Counted from the first letter of the stretch, positions 45,268 to 55,941 are shown. The stretch is 64,000 bases of DNA from Rhizobium sp. 9140 (GCF_900067135.1 NZ_FJUR01000001.1:2111501-2175500), one strand, 5' to 3'. The notes: generated from the letters alone by a model not told the origin. Made by a program: numbers and translations.

Positions 45268-45557
45268 CGGATCTTCGCCATTACGATGTGATCCTCTCTC
45301 CGTCGATCACTGAAAAATCCACGCTGGTTTCTGAACAGAACCAGATCATCTTCAACGTCGCCAAGGACGCATCGAAGCCTGAGATCAAGGCTGCGATCGA
45401 AGCTCTGTTCGGCGTCAAGGTTACGGCAGTGAACACGCTTCTCCGCAAGGGCAAGCTCAAGCGCTTCCGTGGCTTCGCTGGCCGGCAGCGAGATGTCAAG
45501 AAGGCGATCGTCACACTTGCTGACGGTCAGTCCATCGACGTCTCCACCGGACTCTAA
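45264..45557 (+). CDS. rplW: 50S ribosomal protein L23
   Basis: L23 sits at the polypeptide exit and docks trigger factor and SRP. The 97-residue protein starts [18 protein letters not shown] and has the conserved [16 protein letters not shown] segment. It overlaps rplD by four bases. Confidence 0.98.
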   Translation: MTDLRHYDVILSPSITEKSTLVSEQNQIIFNVAKDASKPEIKAAIEALFGVKVTAVNTLLRKGKLKRFRGFAGRQRDVKKAIVTLADGQSIDVSTGL

Positions 45558-45616
45558 AGGTTAAACCCAGAGCGGTTTCATAACCCCCGGGTAAAGACCC
45601 AAAAGGGAACAAGAAA

Positions 45617-46453
45617 ATGGCATTGAAAAGTTTCAATCCGACGACCCCGAGCCAGCGTCAGCTGGTCATCGTCGATCGGTCCTCGCTCTATAAGGGCAAG
45701 CCGGTTAAGGCGCTGACACAGGGTCTCACCAAAAGCGGTGGTCGTAACAACCTCGGCCGTATCACGGCTCGCTTCATCGGCGGCGGTCACAAGCGGACTT
45801 ATCGCCTGATCGACTTCAAGCGTCGCAAGTTCGACGTTGATGGCACGGTCGAGCGTCTCGAATACGACCCGAACCGTACGGCGTTCATCGCGCTGATCAA
45901 GTACGAAGACGGCACGCAGGCCTACATCATCGCGCCGCAGCGCCTCGCCGTAGGTGACAAGGTCATCGCCTCCGAGAAGGCTGTCGACGTAAAGCCCGGC
46001 AACACCATGCCGCTGCAGTTCATCCCGGTCGGCTCCATCATCCACAACGTGGAAATGAAGCCCGGAAAGGGTGGCCAGATGGCGCGCTCGGCAGGCACCT
46101 ACGTGCAGCTCGTCGGTCGTGACCAGGGCATGGCGATCCTGCGCCTCAACTCCGGCGAACAGCGCTTGGTTCATGCGAGCTGCCTCGCATCGATCGGCGC
46201 CGTGTCCAACCCGGATCATGGCAACATTAACGACGGCAAGGCCGGTCGTACACGCTGGCGCGGCAAGACCCCGCATAACCGCGGTGTTGTCATGAACCCG
46301 GTCGACCACCCGCACGGCGGCGGCGAAGGCCGTACCTCGGGCGGCCGTCACCCGGTTTCTCCGTGGGGCAAGCCGACCAAGGGCAAGCGCACGCGTTCGA
46401 ACAAGTCGACCGACAAGTTCATCATGCGTTCGCGCCATCAGCGCAAGAAGTAA
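45617..46453 (+). CDS. rplB: 50S ribosomal protein L2
   Basis: L2 is a large core protein required for subunit joining and peptidyl transferase activity. The 278-residue protein has the [22 protein letters not shown] start and the C-terminal [26 protein letters not shown] segment carrying the conserved histidine. It lies 59 bases after rplW. Confidence 0.98.
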   Translation: MALKSFNPTTPSQRQLVIVDRSSLYKGKPVKALTQGLTKSGGRNNLGRITARFIGGGHKRTYRLIDFKRRKFDVDGTVERLEYDPNRTAFIALIKYEDGTQAYIIAPQRLAVGDKVIASEKAVDVKPGNTMPLQFIPVGSIIHNVEMKPGKGGQMARSAGTYVQLVGRDQGMAILRLNSGEQRLVHASCLASIGAVSNPDHGNINDGKAGRTRWRGKTPHNRGVVMNPVDHPHGGGEGRTSGGRHPVSPWGKPTKGKRTRSNKSTDKFIMRSRHQRKK

Positions 46454-46469
46454 GAAGAGGTAGTCACAA

Positions 46470-46748
46470 ATGGCTCGTTCAGTATGGAAAGGTCCGTTCG
46501 TCGACGGCTATCTTCTCAAGAAGGCTGAGAAGGTTCGCGAAGGCGGGCGCAATGAGGTCATCAAGATGTGGAGCCGCCGCTCCACCATCTTGCCGCAGTT
46601 CGTCGGTCTGACCTTTGGCGTCTACAACGGTTCCAAGCATGTTCCCGTCAATGTCAATGAAGACATGGTCGGTCACAAGTTCGGTGAATTCTCTCCGACC
46701 CGGACCTACTACGGTCACGGTGCGGACAAGAAGGCAAAGAGGAAGTAA
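46470..46748 (+). CDS. rpsS: 30S ribosomal protein S19
   Basis: S19 binds 16S rRNA in the head and contacts S13. The 92-residue protein starts [15 protein letters not shown] and has the conserved [15 protein letters not shown] and [14 protein letters not shown] segments. rplV begins two bases later. Confidence 0.98.
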   Translation: MARSVWKGPFVDGYLLKKAEKVREGGRNEVIKMWSRRSTILPQFVGLTFGVYNGSKHVPVNVNEDMVGHKFGEFSPTRTYYGHGADKKAKRK

Positions 46749-46750
46749 CG

Positions 46751-47140
46751 ATGGGTAAGGCAAAAGCCGAACGTCGGCTGGCGGATAATGAAGCGCAGGC
46801 TGTTGCGCGCACGATCCGCGTCAGCCCCCAGAAGCTCAACCTCGTTGCCGCGATGATCCGCGGCAAGAAGGTCGACCGTGCTCTGGCCGAACTTGAATTC
46901 TCCCGCAAGCGTATCGCCGGCACGGTCAAGAAGACCCTGGAATCGGCCATCGCAAACGCCGAGAACAACCACGACCTCGACGTCGACTCGCTCGTCGTTG
47001 CGGAAGCTTTCGTTGGCAAGTCGATGGTGATGAAGCGCTTCCACGCTCGTGGTCGCGGCCGTGCATCGCGGATCGAAAAGCCGTTTGCACACTTGACGAT
47101 CATTGTTCGTGAAGTGGAAGCCAAAGGGGAGGCCGCATAA
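46751..47140 (+). CDS. rplV: 50S ribosomal protein L22
   Basis: L22 lines the exit tunnel opposite L4. The 129-residue protein shows the core [25 protein letters not shown] and the beta-hairpin loop [21 protein letters not shown]. It overlaps the rpsC ATG by one base. Confidence 0.98.
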   Translation: MGKAKAERRLADNEAQAVARTIRVSPQKLNLVAAMIRGKKVDRALAELEFSRKRIAGTVKKTLESAIANAENNHDLDVDSLVVAEAFVGKSMVMKRFHARGRGRASRIEKPFAHLTIIVREVEAKGEAA

Positions 47141-47871
47141 TGGGCCAGAAAATCAATCCAATCGGTTTCCGTCTCGGCATCAACCGGACGTGGGATAGCC
47201 GTTGGTTCGCTGACAATGCCGAATACGGCAAGCTGCTCCACGAAGACCTGAAGATCCGCAAGTATCTGATGGACGAACTGAAGCAGGCCGGGATCTCGAA
47301 GGTCGTCATCGAGCGTCCGCACAAGAAGTGCCGCGTCACGATCCACTCGGCTCGCCCGGGTCTGATCATCGGCAAGAAGGGCGCGGACATCGAAAAGCTG
47401 CGTCGCAAGCTGTCGGAAATGACGAACTCGGAAACGCACCTCAACATCGTTGAAGTGCGCAAGCCGGAAGTCGACGCGACGCTCGTCGCTCAGTCGATCG
47501 CTCAGCAGCTCGAGCGCCGCGTAGCTTTCCGCCGCGCGATGAAGCGTTCGGTTCAATCGGCCATGCGTCTGGGTGCCGAAGGCATCAAGATCACCTGCGC
47601 CGGTCGCCTGGGTGGCGCCGAAATCGCCCGTACCGAGTGGTATCGCGAAGGTCGCGTTCCGCTTCACACGCTGCGCGCCGACATCGACTACGGTGTTGCC
47701 GAAGCTGTGACGGCATTCGGCATCTGCGGCATCAAGGTCTGGATCTTCAAGGGCGAAATCCTTGAACACGATCCGATGGCCTCCGAGCGCCGTGCGAGCG
47801 AGAGTGACAGTCAGGGTAGTGGTGGACGTGATCGCGATCGCGATCGTGATCGCCGTCGTGAAAACGCGTAA
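47140..47871 (+). CDS. rpsC: 30S ribosomal protein S3
   Basis: S3 is at the mRNA entry site and carries a KH domain. The 243-residue protein starts [21 protein letters not shown], has the KH GXXG motif in [13 protein letters not shown] and ends with a charged Arg/Asp tail ([17 protein letters not shown]). The tail is encoded by a six-base repeat and is longer than in enterobacteria. Confidence 0.97.
   Translation: MGQKINPIGFRLGINRTWDSRWFADNAEYGKLLHEDLKIRKYLMDELKQAGISKVVIERPHKKCRVTIHSARPGLIIGKKGADIEKLRRKLSEMTNSETHLNIVEVRKPEVDATLVAQSIAQQLERRVAFRRAMKRSVQSAMRLGAEGIKITCAGRLGGAEIARTEWYREGRVPLHTLRADIDYGVAEAVTAFGICGIKVWIFKGEILEHDPMASERRASESDSQGSGGRDRDRDRDRRRENA
47827..47856 (+). repeat. six-base tandem repeat in the rpsC 3' end
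   Basis: CGTGATCGCGATCGCGATCGT-type units (near-perfect CGNGAT hexamers, about four copies) encode the Arg-Asp repeat of the S3 tail. The unit length is a multiple of three, so slippage would change the tail length without shifting frame. Confidence 0.7.
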
Positions 47872-47909
47872 CAGTCGCGTTTGGCAGCCAATATCGGAGA
47901 ATTAAAAAA

Positions 47910-48323
47910 ATGTTGCAGCCAAAGCGTACGAAGTATCGCAAGCAATTCAAGGGCCGCATCAAGGGCGTAGCCAAGGGCGGATCTGATCTTGCTTTTGGTG
48001 AATTCGGCTTGAAGTCCTTGGAACCGAACCGCGTCAATGCGCGCGAGATCGAAGCGGCCCGCCGCGCGATCACGCGTCACATGAAGCGTGCTGGCCGCGT
48101 TTGGATCCGCGTATTCCCGGACGTTCCGGTTACCGCGAAGCCGACCGAAGTCCGCATGGGTAAGGGTAAGGGCTCCGTCGAATACTGGGCGTGCAAGGTC
48201 AAGCCTGGTCGTATGATGTTCGAGATCGATGGCGTCAACGAGGAGCTCGCACGCGAAGCCCTTCGTCTTGGTGCTGCGAAACTCTCCGTCAAGACGCGCT
48301 TCGTTCAGCGCATTGCGGAGTAA
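47910..48323 (+). CDS. rplP: 50S ribosomal protein L16
   Basis: L16 organises the aminoacyl-tRNA site of the 50S subunit. The 137-residue protein starts [18 protein letters not shown] and contains [31 protein letters not shown]. It lies 38 bases after rpsC. Confidence 0.98.
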   Translation: MLQPKRTKYRKQFKGRIKGVAKGGSDLAFGEFGLKSLEPNRVNAREIEAARRAITRHMKRAGRVWIRVFPDVPVTAKPTEVRMGKGKGSVEYWACKVKPGRMMFEIDGVNEELAREALRLGAAKLSVKTRFVQRIAE

Positions 48324-48334
48324 GGAGAAGCCCC

Positions 48335-48535
48335 ATGAAAACCAATGACGTTCGGGCGCTCAGCGCCGACCAGCTCAACGACGAGCTTGCCAAGCTGAAG
48401 AAGGAGCAGTTCAACCTGCGCTTCCAGAAGGCGACCGGCCAGCTTGAAAAGTCGTCGCGCATCAACGAGGTCCGCAAGGACATCGCGCGCATCAAAACAA
48501 TTGCCCGCCAGAAGGCGGCAGAAGCCAAGGCTTAA
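48335..48535 (+). CDS. rpmC: 50S ribosomal protein L29
   Basis: L29 is a small protein next to L23 at the tunnel exit. The 66-residue protein starts [17 protein letters not shown] and has [22 protein letters not shown]. The ATG at 48335 has AAGGAG just upstream. Confidence 0.97.
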   Translation: MKTNDVRALSADQLNDELAKLKKEQFNLRFQKATGQLEKSSRINEVRKDIARIKTIARQKAAEAKA

Positions 48536-48547
48536 GGACCAAGAAAA

Positions 48548-48784
48548 ATGCCGAAACGCATTCTGCAGGGCACCGTCGTCTCCGATAAGAACGAGAAGAC
48601 CGTCGTCGTACGGGTCGAGCGCCGCTTTGCGCACCCGATCCTCCAGAAGACCGTCCGTCGCTCCAAAAAGTACAAGGCGCACGACGAGAAGAACCAGTTC
48701 AAGGTCGGCGACCTTGTTTCCATTCAGGAATGCGCGCCGATCTCCAAGGACAAGACCTGGACGGTCATTTCCGCCCAGGCCTAA
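48548..48784 (+). CDS. rpsQ: 30S ribosomal protein S17
   Basis: S17 binds 16S rRNA helices early in 30S assembly. The 78-residue protein starts [20 protein letters not shown] and includes [17 protein letters not shown]. It is the last gene of the S10 transcription unit: a 443-base gap with a terminator follows. Confidence 0.98.
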   Translation: MPKRILQGTVVSDKNEKTVVVRVERRFAHPILQKTVRRSKKYKAHDEKNQFKVGDLVSIQECAPISKDKTWTVISAQA

Positions 48785-49227
48785 TTTCGACCAGACGTTA
48801 CGCCGATGGCGCCGCGCAGTGTCGCAAGACACGGAAGCGCGGCGTCTTCGTAAGAGCGAGGGTCGTCCTGCTTCTGGTCAATTTGGCTGGGGTTTGGGAC
48901 GTCGCCTCTTGTAATCGGCGAGAATCTCTGTATGAAGCAGCCACGGAACGCTCGGGGTTACGAGCGTTCTTTTGCTTTGAGCGCACGGAAGGTCCTGTCT
49001 TCAGGAAACCACCCTGGCAAGACCGATCCCGCGCTGTCGCATCATGTCCCGCCCGTTTCTCTTGAGAGGCGAGGGACTGGGAATGCCATTGAAAGCATTG
49101 TGGCGTGCCGCCCTTCGCAAGAGGGTGCAGCGCGCCGCATGCAAATTTTCATAAGCCGGAACAGGGGGCTCTCCTTCACGATGAGGAGATCCCAACCGGT
49201 TCGGTCACAACAAGAAGGCGACCTGAC
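48785..49227 (+). promoter_or_regulatory. gap between S10 and spc units with candidate promoter
   Basis: The gap holds no gene I can support. A possible promoter (TTGTAA at 48909-48914, 16-base spacer, TATGAA at 48931-48936) lies just before the terminator hairpin at 48946-48969, so that hairpin could also attenuate a spc transcript. An inverted repeat (CTCTCC/GGAGAT) lies near 49169-49190 before rplN, where the S8-binding leader site is sought in other bacteria. Confidence 0.35.
48946..48969 (+). terminator. intrinsic terminator between rpsQ and rplN
   Basis: A perfect 9-bp stem (48946-48954 and 48961-48969) with a six-base loop is followed by TTTTGCTTT. It separates the S10 and spc units. 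Confidence 0.75.
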
Positions 49228-49596
49228 ATGATTCAGATGCAAACAAACCTCGACGTGGCGGATAATTCCGGTGCACGTCGTGTCATGTGCATCAAGGTGC
49301 TGGGCGGCTCCAAGCGCAAGTACGCTTCCGTGGGCGACGTCATCGTCGTTTCCATCAAGGAAGCCATCCCGCGCGGCCGCGTCAAGAAGGGCGATGTGAT
49401 GAAGGCGGTCGTCGTACGCACCGCCAAGGACATCCGTCGTCCGGACGGCAGCGTCATCCGCTTCGATAACAACGCAGCCGTTCTTATCGACAACAAGAAA
49501 GAGCCGATCGGCACCCGTATCTTCGGACCGGTTCCGCGTGAGCTTCGCGCCAAGAACCACATGAAGATCATCTCGCTGGCTCCAGAAGTACTGTAA
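49228..49596 (+). CDS. rplN: 50S ribosomal protein L14
   Basis: L14 lies at the intersubunit bridge B8. The 122-residue protein starts [20 protein letters not shown] and has the conserved [24 protein letters not shown] segment. The ATG at 49228 fits the family start. It is the first gene of the spc unit. Confidence 0.98.
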   Translation: MIQMQTNLDVADNSGARRVMCIKVLGGSKRKYASVGDVIVVSIKEAIPRGRVKKGDVMKAVVVRTAKDIRRPDGSVIRFDNNAAVLIDNKKEPIGTRIFGPVPRELRAKNHMKIISLAPEVL

Positions 49597-49609
49597 GGGG
49601 CGATTAGAG

Positions 49610-49912
49610 ATGAACAAGATTCGTAAGGGCGACAAGGTCGTCGTACTCGCCGGCAAGGACAAGGGCCGGACCGGCGAAGTCATCCAGGTCATGCCGAAGG
49701 ACGACAAGGCTGTCGTGCGTGGCGTCAACATGGTGAAGCGTCACCAGCGCCAGACCCAGAGCCAGGAAGCCGGCATCATCAACAAGGAAGCCCCGATCCA
49801 CCTGTCGAACATCGCGATCGCTGACACGGACGGCAAGGCCACCCGCGTTGGTTTCCGCATCGATGGCGACAAGAAGGTTCGCGTGGCCAAGCGTTCGGGA
49901 GATGTTATCTGA
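49610..49912 (+). CDS. rplX: 50S ribosomal protein L24
   Basis: L24 initiates 50S assembly by binding the 5' part of 23S rRNA. The 100-residue protein has a KOW motif ([21 protein letters not shown]) and ends [12 protein letters not shown]. It overlaps the rplE start by one base. Confidence 0.98.
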   Translation: MNKIRKGDKVVVLAGKDKGRTGEVIQVMPKDDKAVVRGVNMVKRHQRQTQSQEAGIINKEAPIHLSNIAIADTDGKATRVGFRIDGDKKVRVAKRSGDVI

Positions 49913-50472
49913 TGGCTGAGACCAAGACCTATGAGCCGCGGCTCAAGAGCGAGTACAATGCTCGCATTCGTCCGGCGCTCCGGGAGAAGTTCTCCTACGC
50001 CAACGAAATGATGATCCCGAAGCTCGATAAGATCGTCATCAACATGGGCGTGGGCGAAGCGACGGCTGACTCGAAAAAGCCTACGATTGCGGCTGCCGAC
50101 CTTGCAGCGATCGCCGGCCAGAAGCCGGTCGTCACCAAAGCCCGCACCTCTATCGCCGGCTTCAAGCTGCGCGAAGACATGCCGATCGGCGCGAAGGTTA
50201 CTCTGCGCGGCGCACGCATGTATGAATTTCTGGACCGCCTGATCAACATCGCGCTTCCGCGCGTTCGCGACTTTCGCGGCCTGAACCCGAAGTCCTTCGA
50301 CGGCCGTGGCAACTTCGCCATGGGCGTGAAGGAGCACATTGTGTTCCCTGAGATCAACTACGACAAGGTCGATCAGATGTGGGGCATGGACATCATCGTT
50401 TGCACGACGGCTACGACGGACGACGAAGCGCGGGCTCTGCTTACAGAGTTCAACTTCCCGTTCCGCCAGTAA
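49912..50472 (+). CDS. rplE: 50S ribosomal protein L5
   Basis: L5 binds 5S rRNA. The 186-residue protein contains [23 protein letters not shown] and the C-terminal [20 protein letters not shown] segment. It is coupled to rplX by a one-base overlap. Confidence 0.98.
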   Translation: MAETKTYEPRLKSEYNARIRPALREKFSYANEMMIPKLDKIVINMGVGEATADSKKPTIAAADLAAIAGQKPVVTKARTSIAGFKLREDMPIGAKVTLRGARMYEFLDRLINIALPRVRDFRGLNPKSFDGRGNFAMGVKEHIVFPEINYDKVDQMWGMDIIVCTTATTDDEARALLTEFNFPFRQ

Positions 50473-50503
50473 GCCGTAACGACAAGCAGAAGGATTACGT
50501 TTC

Positions 50504-50809
50504 ATGGCGAAAACGAGCGCAGTTGAAAAGAACAAGCGCCGCCGCAAGCTGGTTACCCAGCAGGCCTCCAAGCGGGCCGAGCTGAAGGCGACCATCATGA
50601 ACCAGTCTCTTCCGATCGAAGAGCGGTTCAAGGCAACTCTGAAACTGGCAAGCCTGCCGCGTGATGGGTCGAAGACCCGCGTTCGCAACCGTTGCGAAGT
50701 CACCGGCCGTCCGCGCGCCTACTACCGGAAGCTGGGAATGTCCCGTATCGCCCTGCGCGAATTGGGCAATTTCGGCAAGATTCCGGGTATCGTGAAGTCG
50801 AGCTGGTAA
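50504..50809 (+). CDS. rpsN: 30S ribosomal protein S14
   Basis: S14 is a head protein of the 30S subunit. The 101-residue protein is the long zinc-free form, with only one cysteine in [20 protein letters not shown] and no CxxC pairs. It lies 31 bases after rplE. Confidence 0.98.
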   Translation: MAKTSAVEKNKRRRKLVTQQASKRAELKATIMNQSLPIEERFKATLKLASLPRDGSKTRVRNRCEVTGRPRAYYRKLGMSRIALRELGNFGKIPGIVKSSW

Positions 50810-50821
50810 GGAGACGGGCAA

Positions 50822-51220
50822 ATGACAATGACTGATCCCTTGGGCGATATGCTCACCCGTATCCGTAACGGCGCTGCACGCCGCAAGACGAACGTAACGA
50901 CGCCGGCTTCCAAGCTCCGCGCCCGCGTTCTCGACGTGCTGCAGTCGGAAGGCTACATCCGCGGCTACTCCGAAGTCGATTTCGACAACGGCAAGTCGGA
51001 GCTCAACATCGAGCTGAAGTACTACGAAGGCGCGTCGGTGATCCGTGAGATCGGCCGCGTGTCCAAGCCGGGCCGCCGGGTCTATGTCTCGGTCAAGTCC
51101 ATTCCGCAGGTCGCGAACGGTCTCGGCATCACCATCCTTTCGACTCCGAAGGGTGTGATGGCCGATCACCAGGCTCGTGAACAGAACGTCGGCGGCGAGG
51201 TTCTCTGCTCCGTATTCTAA
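50822..51220 (+). CDS. rpsH: 30S ribosomal protein S8
   Basis: S8 binds the central domain of 16S rRNA and in enterobacteria represses spc mRNA by binding near rplE. The 132-residue protein starts [16 protein letters not shown] and ends [29 protein letters not shown] precedes the ATG. Confidence 0.98.
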   Translation: MTMTDPLGDMLTRIRNGAARRKTNVTTPASKLRARVLDVLQSEGYIRGYSEVDFDNGKSELNIELKYYEGASVIREIGRVSKPGRRVYVSVKSIPQVANGLGITILSTPKGVMADHQAREQNVGGEVLCSVF

Positions 51221-51262
51221 TACGGAATAGGGATCTCCAGAACGAACAGACAGGATTGAAAC

Positions 51263-51796
51263 ATGTCTCGTATCGGTAAAAAGCCCGTTCAGGTTCCCGC
51301 TGGTGTCACCGCGACTGTCGATGGACAGAAGGTGACGGCAAAGGGCCCGAAGGGCGAACTTTTCTTCGTCGCGAACGACGAAGTCTCTGTAAAGCTGGAA
51401 GACAACGCCGTTGTTGTCGAGCCGGTCGGCCAGTCCAAGGATGCTCGTTCCAAGTGGGGCATGTCCCGCACGATGGTCGAGAACATCCTGAAGGGTGTGA
51501 AGGATGGCTTCGAGCGCAAGCTTGAAATCAACGGCGTCGGTTACCGTGCGGCCCTGCAGGGCAAGAACCTGCAGCTGGCACTCGGCTTCAGCCATGACGT
51601 CGTCTACCAGACGCCGGAAGGCATCACGATCGCTGTTCCCAAGCCGACGGAAATCGTCGTCACGGGTATCAACAAGCAGCAGGTCGGCCAGGTGGCCGCA
51701 GAGATTCGCGAATACCGCGGCCCCGAGCCCTACAAGGGCAAGGGCGTGAAGTACGCGGGCGAGCGGATCATCCGCAAAGAAGGCAAGAAGAAGTAA
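51263..51796 (+). CDS. rplF: 50S ribosomal protein L6
   Basis: L6 is near the sarcin-ricin loop. The 177-residue protein has the two-domain pattern, starting [21 protein letters not shown] and ending [21 protein letters not shown]. It precedes rplR by 12 bases. Confidence 0.98.
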   Translation: MSRIGKKPVQVPAGVTATVDGQKVTAKGPKGELFFVANDEVSVKLEDNAVVVEPVGQSKDARSKWGMSRTMVENILKGVKDGFERKLEINGVGYRAALQGKNLQLALGFSHDVVYQTPEGITIAVPKPTEIVVTGINKQQVGQVAAEIREYRGPEPYKGKGVKYAGERIIRKEGKKK

Positions 51797-51808
51797 GGAT
51801 CACGCGAA

Positions 51809-52171
51809 ATGGCTAGCAGGAAAGATAATCTTGTACGTCGCGCTTCGCGCGTTCGTCGTCAAATCAAGGCGGTCGCCAACGGCCGTCCGCGCCTGTCGGT
51901 TCATCGCTCGTCGAAGAACATCTACGCACAGGTCATCGACGATGTCGCCGGCACGACGCTGGCGTCCGCTTCGACGCTCGACACCGGTCTGCGCACGTCT
52001 CTGAAGACAGGCGCGGACACGGCAGCAGCAGCTGCCGTCGGCAAGCTCCTCGCGGAGCGTGCATCCGAAGCCGGCGTCAAGGACGTCGTCTTCGATCGTG
52101 GCGCCTTCATCTATCACGGCCGTATCAAGGCCCTGGCTGAAGCCGCCCGCGAAGGTGGCCTCAACTTCTAA
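51809..52171 (+). CDS. rplR: 50S ribosomal protein L18
   Basis: L18 binds 5S rRNA with L5 and L25. The 120-residue protein has [20 protein letters not shown] and ends [18 protein letters not shown] 191-base gap without a gene follows before rpsE. Confidence 0.98.
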   Translation: MASRKDNLVRRASRVRRQIKAVANGRPRLSVHRSSKNIYAQVIDDVAGTTLASASTLDTGLRTSLKTGADTAAAAAVGKLLAERASEAGVKDVVFDRGAFIYHGRIKALAEAAREGGLNF

Positions 52172-52362
52172 GTTTGATGAGGAAAGTCGAGAACCGGCTT
52201 TCCGAATCTGACTTAGACAAGTAAGGCTCCCATTTCCACGACGGGCCGGCCCGGTACATCCGGGCCGAAGCCATGTCGGGAATTCGCCGTTCTCTCGAAC
52301 ATCCGAGGGGCGGCACCGATCAATCTGCCGATTGCACCCGGAAAAGAAAAAGGAAAAGGACA

Positions 52363-52932
52363 ATGGCACAAGAAAGAAGAGGTTCTCGCGACGACCGCCA
52401 GAACCGCGAAGAGCGCGACAGCGAATTCGTTGACAAGCTCGTTGCTATCAACCGCGTCGCCAAGGTGGTGAAGGGCGGCCGTCGTTTCGGCTTTGCTGCT
52501 CTCGTCGTCGTCGGCGACCAGAAGGGCCGCGTCGGCTTCGGTCACGGCAAGGCGCGTGAAGTGCCGGAAGCAATCCGCAAGGCCACCGAAGCTGCAAAGC
52601 GCGAACTGATCTTCGTTCCGCTGCGCTCCGGCCGTACCCTGCATCATGACGTTCACGGCCGCCACGGCGCCGGCAAGGTCCTGCTGCGTTCGGCCAAGGC
52701 TGGTACCGGCATCATCGCCGGCGGCCCGATGCGCGCTGTTTTCGAAACGCTCGGCATGCACGACGTCGTTGCCAAGTCGACCGGTTCGTCCAACCCCTAC
52801 AACATGATCCGCGCCACCTTCGATGCTCTGAAAAACCAGATGCACCCGAAGGATATCGCGGCACAGCGCGGCCTCAAGTTCGCCACGCTGCAGGCCCGTC
52901 GCGAAGCGGCTGGCGTCACGTCGGAAGAATAA
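52363..52932 (+). CDS. rpsE: 30S ribosomal protein S5
   Basis: S5 is at the decoding-side body of the 30S subunit and limits miscoding. The 189-residue protein has the S5 N-terminal domain ([23 protein letters not shown]) with the spectinomycin loop region unaltered in appearance. The ATG at 52363 follows AAAAGGA. An upstream in-frame extension is open but unlikely. Confidence 0.98.
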   Translation: MAQERRGSRDDRQNREERDSEFVDKLVAINRVAKVVKGGRRFGFAALVVVGDQKGRVGFGHGKAREVPEAIRKATEAAKRELIFVPLRSGRTLHHDVHGRHGAGKVLLRSAKAGTGIIAGGPMRAVFETLGMHDVVAKSTGSSNPYNMIRATFDALKNQMHPKDIAAQRGLKFATLQARREAAGVTSEE

Positions 52933-52945
52933 GGGAGTCCGTACG

Positions 52946-53146
52946 ATGGCCACTGAAACCACCGGTAAGACGGTTACTGTCGAGCAGATCGGCAGCCCCA
53001 TCCGCCGCCCCGCCAGCCAGCGTGCAACGCTGATCGGCCTGGGTCTCAACAAGATGCACCGGGTGTGCACGCTGGAAGATACGCCTTCCGTTCGCGGCAT
53101 GATCCGGTCCGTCCAGCACCTCGTCCGCGTTATCGACGAGAAGTGA
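52946..53146 (+). CDS. rpmD: 50S ribosomal protein L30
   Basis: L30 is a small 50S protein. The 66-residue protein has [25 protein letters not shown], the usual core. It sits 13 bases after rpsE and 13 before rplO. Confidence 0.98.
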   Translation: MATETTGKTVTVEQIGSPIRRPASQRATLIGLGLNKMHRVCTLEDTPSVRGMIRSVQHLVRVIDEK

Positions 53147-53159
53147 GGGAGATACCATT

Positions 53160-53642
53160 ATGAAGCTGAATGAAATCAGAGACAACGAAGGTGCCACCCA
53201 TTCGCGCAAGCGTCTGGGTCGTGGTATCGGCTCCGGCTCCGGCAAGACGGCCGGTCGTGGTGTCAAGGGTCAGAAGGCCCGTTCCGGCGTCGCGATCAAC
53301 GGCTTTGAAGGCGGTCAGATGCCTATCTACCGTCGTCTGCCGAAGCGCGGATTCAACAACATCTTCCGTTCGGACTTTGTTGTCGTGTCGCTCGGCCGTA
53401 TCCAGACCGCAATCGACGCCAAGAAGCTCGACGCCACCGCCACGATCGATGCAGCTGCCCTGAAGGCTGCCGGCATCATCCGTCGCGCTCGCGATGGCGT
53501 TCGCGTTCTCTCGGACGGCGAACTCACGGGCAAGGTGACGATCGAAGTGGCTGGTGCCTCGCAGTCCGCGATCGAGAAGATCGAAAAGGCCGGCGGCTCC
53601 ATCAAGCTGCTGTCTGCCAAGCCAGTCGCTGCCAGCGAATAA
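53160..53642 (+). CDS. rplO: 50S ribosomal protein L15
   Basis: L15 is a late assembly protein of the 50S subunit. The 160-residue protein starts [21 protein letters not shown] and has the Gly-rich [16 protein letters not shown] segment. A terminator follows, so the spc unit probably ends here before secY. Confidence 0.98.
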   Translation: MKLNEIRDNEGATHSRKRLGRGIGSGSGKTAGRGVKGQKARSGVAINGFEGGQMPIYRRLPKRGFNNIFRSDFVVVSLGRIQTAIDAKKLDATATIDAAALKAAGIIRRARDGVRVLSDGELTGKVTIEVAGASQSAIEKIEKAGGSIKLLSAKPVAASE

Positions 53643-53654
53643 TCTTGAAGACGG

Positions 53655-53683
53655 ACCGCCCGGGGTGTTACACACCGGGCGGT
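53655..53683 (+). terminator. intrinsic terminator between rplO and secY
   Basis: A 9-bp GC-rich stem (53655-53663 and 53675-53683) with an 11-base loop is followed by TTATTG and starts 12 bases after rplO. Confidence 0.7.
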
Positions 53684-53757
53684 TTATTGCGTCTGGAGGA
53701 CGCGCGAGAGGCGCGGGCGAGGCGTAGAAGGCAGGGGAGGTGGGTCAGTTGGCCGGC

Positions 53758-53828
53758 ATCTCCGGGCCGGATCTCCAAAGGCGACCGAACGACATCTGCT
53801 TGGCGGATGTGACGATATGCCCGGAGAT
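53758..53828 (+). repeat. long-range inverted repeat upstream of secY
   Basis: A perfect 10-bp pair ATCTCCGGGC (53758-53767) and GCCCGGAGAT (53819-53828) encloses a nested ACATC/GATGT stem (53793-53797 and 53807-53811). It could fold as a 71-base RNA domain or act as DNA operator arms. Confidence 0.5.
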
Positions 53829-53844
53829 ATCGACAAGCGCATGA

Positions 53845-53873
53845 TTGCTCTTTCAATCGATTTGGTTCTAAGA
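53845..53873 (+). promoter_or_regulatory. candidate secY-adk promoter
   Basis: TTGCTC (53845-53850) and CTAAGA (53868-53873) are 17 bases apart and lie 85 bases before secY. The -10 resembles that of the rpsM promoter candidate. Confidence 0.4.
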
Positions 53874-53958
53874 CGTCGTGCAGAAACGTAATTCAAGCTT
53901 TTCCGGAGTCGGCCGGGTCTGACGCCGCGGGTTCGGAACTGGCTACGCGGAGAATCGC

Positions 53959-55299
53959 ATGGCTTCTGCAGCGGAACAGCTCGCCTCCAATCTCAATTTC
54001 AGAACGTTCGCGAAGGCGGAGGACCTCAAGAAGCGCCTCTGGTTTACGCTCGGCGCGCTGCTGGTCTACCGGCTCGGCACCTATATCCCGCTGCCGGGCC
54101 TCAATCCTGATGCGTTCGCCCAGGCCTTTCAGGGGCAGAGCGGCGGCATCCTCGGCCTTTTCAACATGTTTTCTGGCGGCGCGGTTTCGCGCATGGCGAT
54201 CTTCGCGCTCGGGATCATGCCCTATATCTCCGCCTCGATCATCGTCCAGCTCATGACCTCGGTTGTTCCCTCGCTGGAACAGCTGAAGAAGGAAGGCGAG
54301 CAGGGCCGCAAGATCATCAACCAGTACACGCGCTACGGGACGGTGCTGCTTGGCCTGCTGCAGGCATACGGCATCGCCGTCGGCCTTGAGAGCGGCAGCG
54401 GTCTTGTGAACGATCCAGGCTGGTTCTTCCGCATCTCCACGGTCATCTCGCTGCTCGGCGGCACGATGTTCCTGATGTGGCTCGGCGAACAGATCACCTC
54501 GCGCGGTATCGGCAACGGCATCTCGCTGATCATCTTCGCTGGTATCGTCGCGCACCTGCCGACGGCCCTCGCCGGTACGCTCGAGCTCGGCCGCACGGGC
54601 GCCCTGTCCACACCGCTGATTCTCGGCATCATCATCATGGTCGTCGGCGTTATCGCGCTCATCGTCTTCGTGGAACGCGCGCAGCGTCGCTTGCTGATCC
54701 AGTATCCGAAGCGCCAGGTCGGCAACCGCATGTTCCAGGGCGACACGTCGCACCTACCGCTGAAACTGAACACGGCCGGCGTTATTCCCGCGATCTTCGC
54801 CTCGTCGCTGCTGCTGCTGCCGGCAACGCTTGCGGGCTTCGCAGACAGCGCCACGCTTCCGGGCTGGGCAACCACCATCGTCGGCTCGCTTGCCCACGGA
54901 CAGCCGCTCTACATGGTGCTCTATGCCGCTATGATCGCGTTCTTCGCCTTCTTCTACACGGCGATCGTGTTCAATCCGAAGGATACGGCCGACAACCTGA
55001 AAAAGCACGGCGGCTTCATCCTCGGTATCCGTCCGGGCGAACGCACGGCCGAATACATCGACTACGTCCTGACGCGAATCACTGTCGTCGGTGCGATCTA
55101 CCTGATCTTCGTCTGCATCCTGCCGGAATTCGTCATCGCGCAGACGGGCGTGCCCTTCTACCTTGGTGGTACATCGCTTTTGATTGTTGTCAGCGTAACG
55201 CTTGATACTGTAGCACAGATCCAGGGTCATCTGATCGCCCAGCAATATGAGGGTCTGATCAAGAAGTCGAAGTTGCGTGGAGGGAAGAGGGGCCGATGA
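53959..55299 (+). CDS. secY: preprotein translocase subunit SecY
   Basis: SecY forms the protein-conducting channel of the Sec translocon in the inner membrane. The 446-residue protein has ten predicted membrane segments. Landmarks are [25 protein letters not shown] at the start, the plug region ([38 protein letters not shown]) and [32 protein letters not shown] in the C-terminal half. The stop TGA overlaps the adk ATG by four bases. Confidence 0.98.
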   Translation: MASAAEQLASNLNFRTFAKAEDLKKRLWFTLGALLVYRLGTYIPLPGLNPDAFAQAFQGQSGGILGLFNMFSGGAVSRMAIFALGIMPYISASIIVQLMTSVVPSLEQLKKEGEQGRKIINQYTRYGTVLLGLLQAYGIAVGLESGSGLVNDPGWFFRISTVISLLGGTMFLMWLGEQITSRGIGNGISLIIFAGIVAHLPTALAGTLELGRTGALSTPLILGIIIMVVGVIALIVFVERAQRRLLIQYPKRQVGNRMFQGDTSHLPLKLNTAGVIPAIFASSLLLLPATLAGFADSATLPGWATTIVGSLAHGQPLYMVLYAAMIAFFAFFYTAIVFNPKDTADNLKKHGGFILGIRPGERTAEYIDYVLTRITVVGAIYLIFVCILPEFVIAQTGVPFYLGGTSLLIVVSVTLDTVAQIQGHLIAQQYEGLIKKSKLRGGKRGR

Positions 55300-55892
55300 G
55301 ACTGATATTTTTAGGGCCGCCCGGGGCCGGCAAGGGGACGCAGGCCAAGCTTCTGACGGAACGCTTCGGCATTCCCCAGTTGTCGACCGGTGACATGCTG
55401 CGGGCCGCCGTTGCGGAGGAGAGCGACGTCGGCAAGCGGGCGAAGGCGGTCATGGATGCGGGGCAGCTCGTGTCGGACGAGATCGTCAACGAGATCGTTT
55501 CGGATCGCATCGACGCTCCCGACTGTGCGCATGGCTTCATTCTGGACGGCTACCCGCGGACGGTTCCGCAGGCGGTCGCCCTCGGGCAGATGCTCGAGGG
55601 CAAGGGGCTGAAGCTGGATGCCGTTATCGAGCTTAAGGTCGATGAAGCGGCTCTTTTGCGCCGGATCGAGAATCGGGTCGCTGAAACCTTGGCGGCCGGC
55701 GGCAAAGTTCGCTCGGACGACAATCCAGAATCGGTTAAGAAGCGTCTCGTGGAATATCGCGAGAAGACGGCGCCGCTTTCGCAGCATTACGCAAAGACCG
55801 GCCAGCTGAAGACGTTGGATGGAATGGCGCCTGTCGAGACTGTTACCCGACAGATCAACGAGATTCTTGCTTCGGCTGCGGCTGAGGCCTGA
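55296..55892 (+). CDS. adk: adenylate kinase (short LID form)
   Basis: Adenylate kinase interconverts AMP, ADP and ATP in the cytoplasm. The 198-residue protein has the P-loop [11 protein letters not shown] (about residues 7-17), the [10 protein letters not shown] site, LDGYPRT and a short LID. The roughly 30-residue zinc or long LID insertion of 214-residue enzymes is absent. It overlaps secY by four bases (ATGA), so the two are cotranslated, as in other alphaproteobacteria. Confidence 0.97.
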   Translation: MRLIFLGPPGAGKGTQAKLLTERFGIPQLSTGDMLRAAVAEESDVGKRAKAVMDAGQLVSDEIVNEIVSDRIDAPDCAHGFILDGYPRTVPQAVALGQMLEGKGLKLDAVIELKVDEAALLRRIENRVAETLAAGGKVRSDDNPESVKKRLVEYREKTAPLSQHYAKTGQLKTLDGMAPVETVTRQINEILASAAAEA

Positions 55893-55941
55893 CGATACCG
55901 GGCGCAAAGCCTTGTTGGGCAAGAAAAGGACTGGCCGGGAG

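Noticed and set aside
48945..48969. GGAAC-N15-CGTT that looks like an EcfG promoter upstream of rplN
   Set aside because: The spacer is one base short and the motif is wholly explained by the arms of the terminator hairpin.
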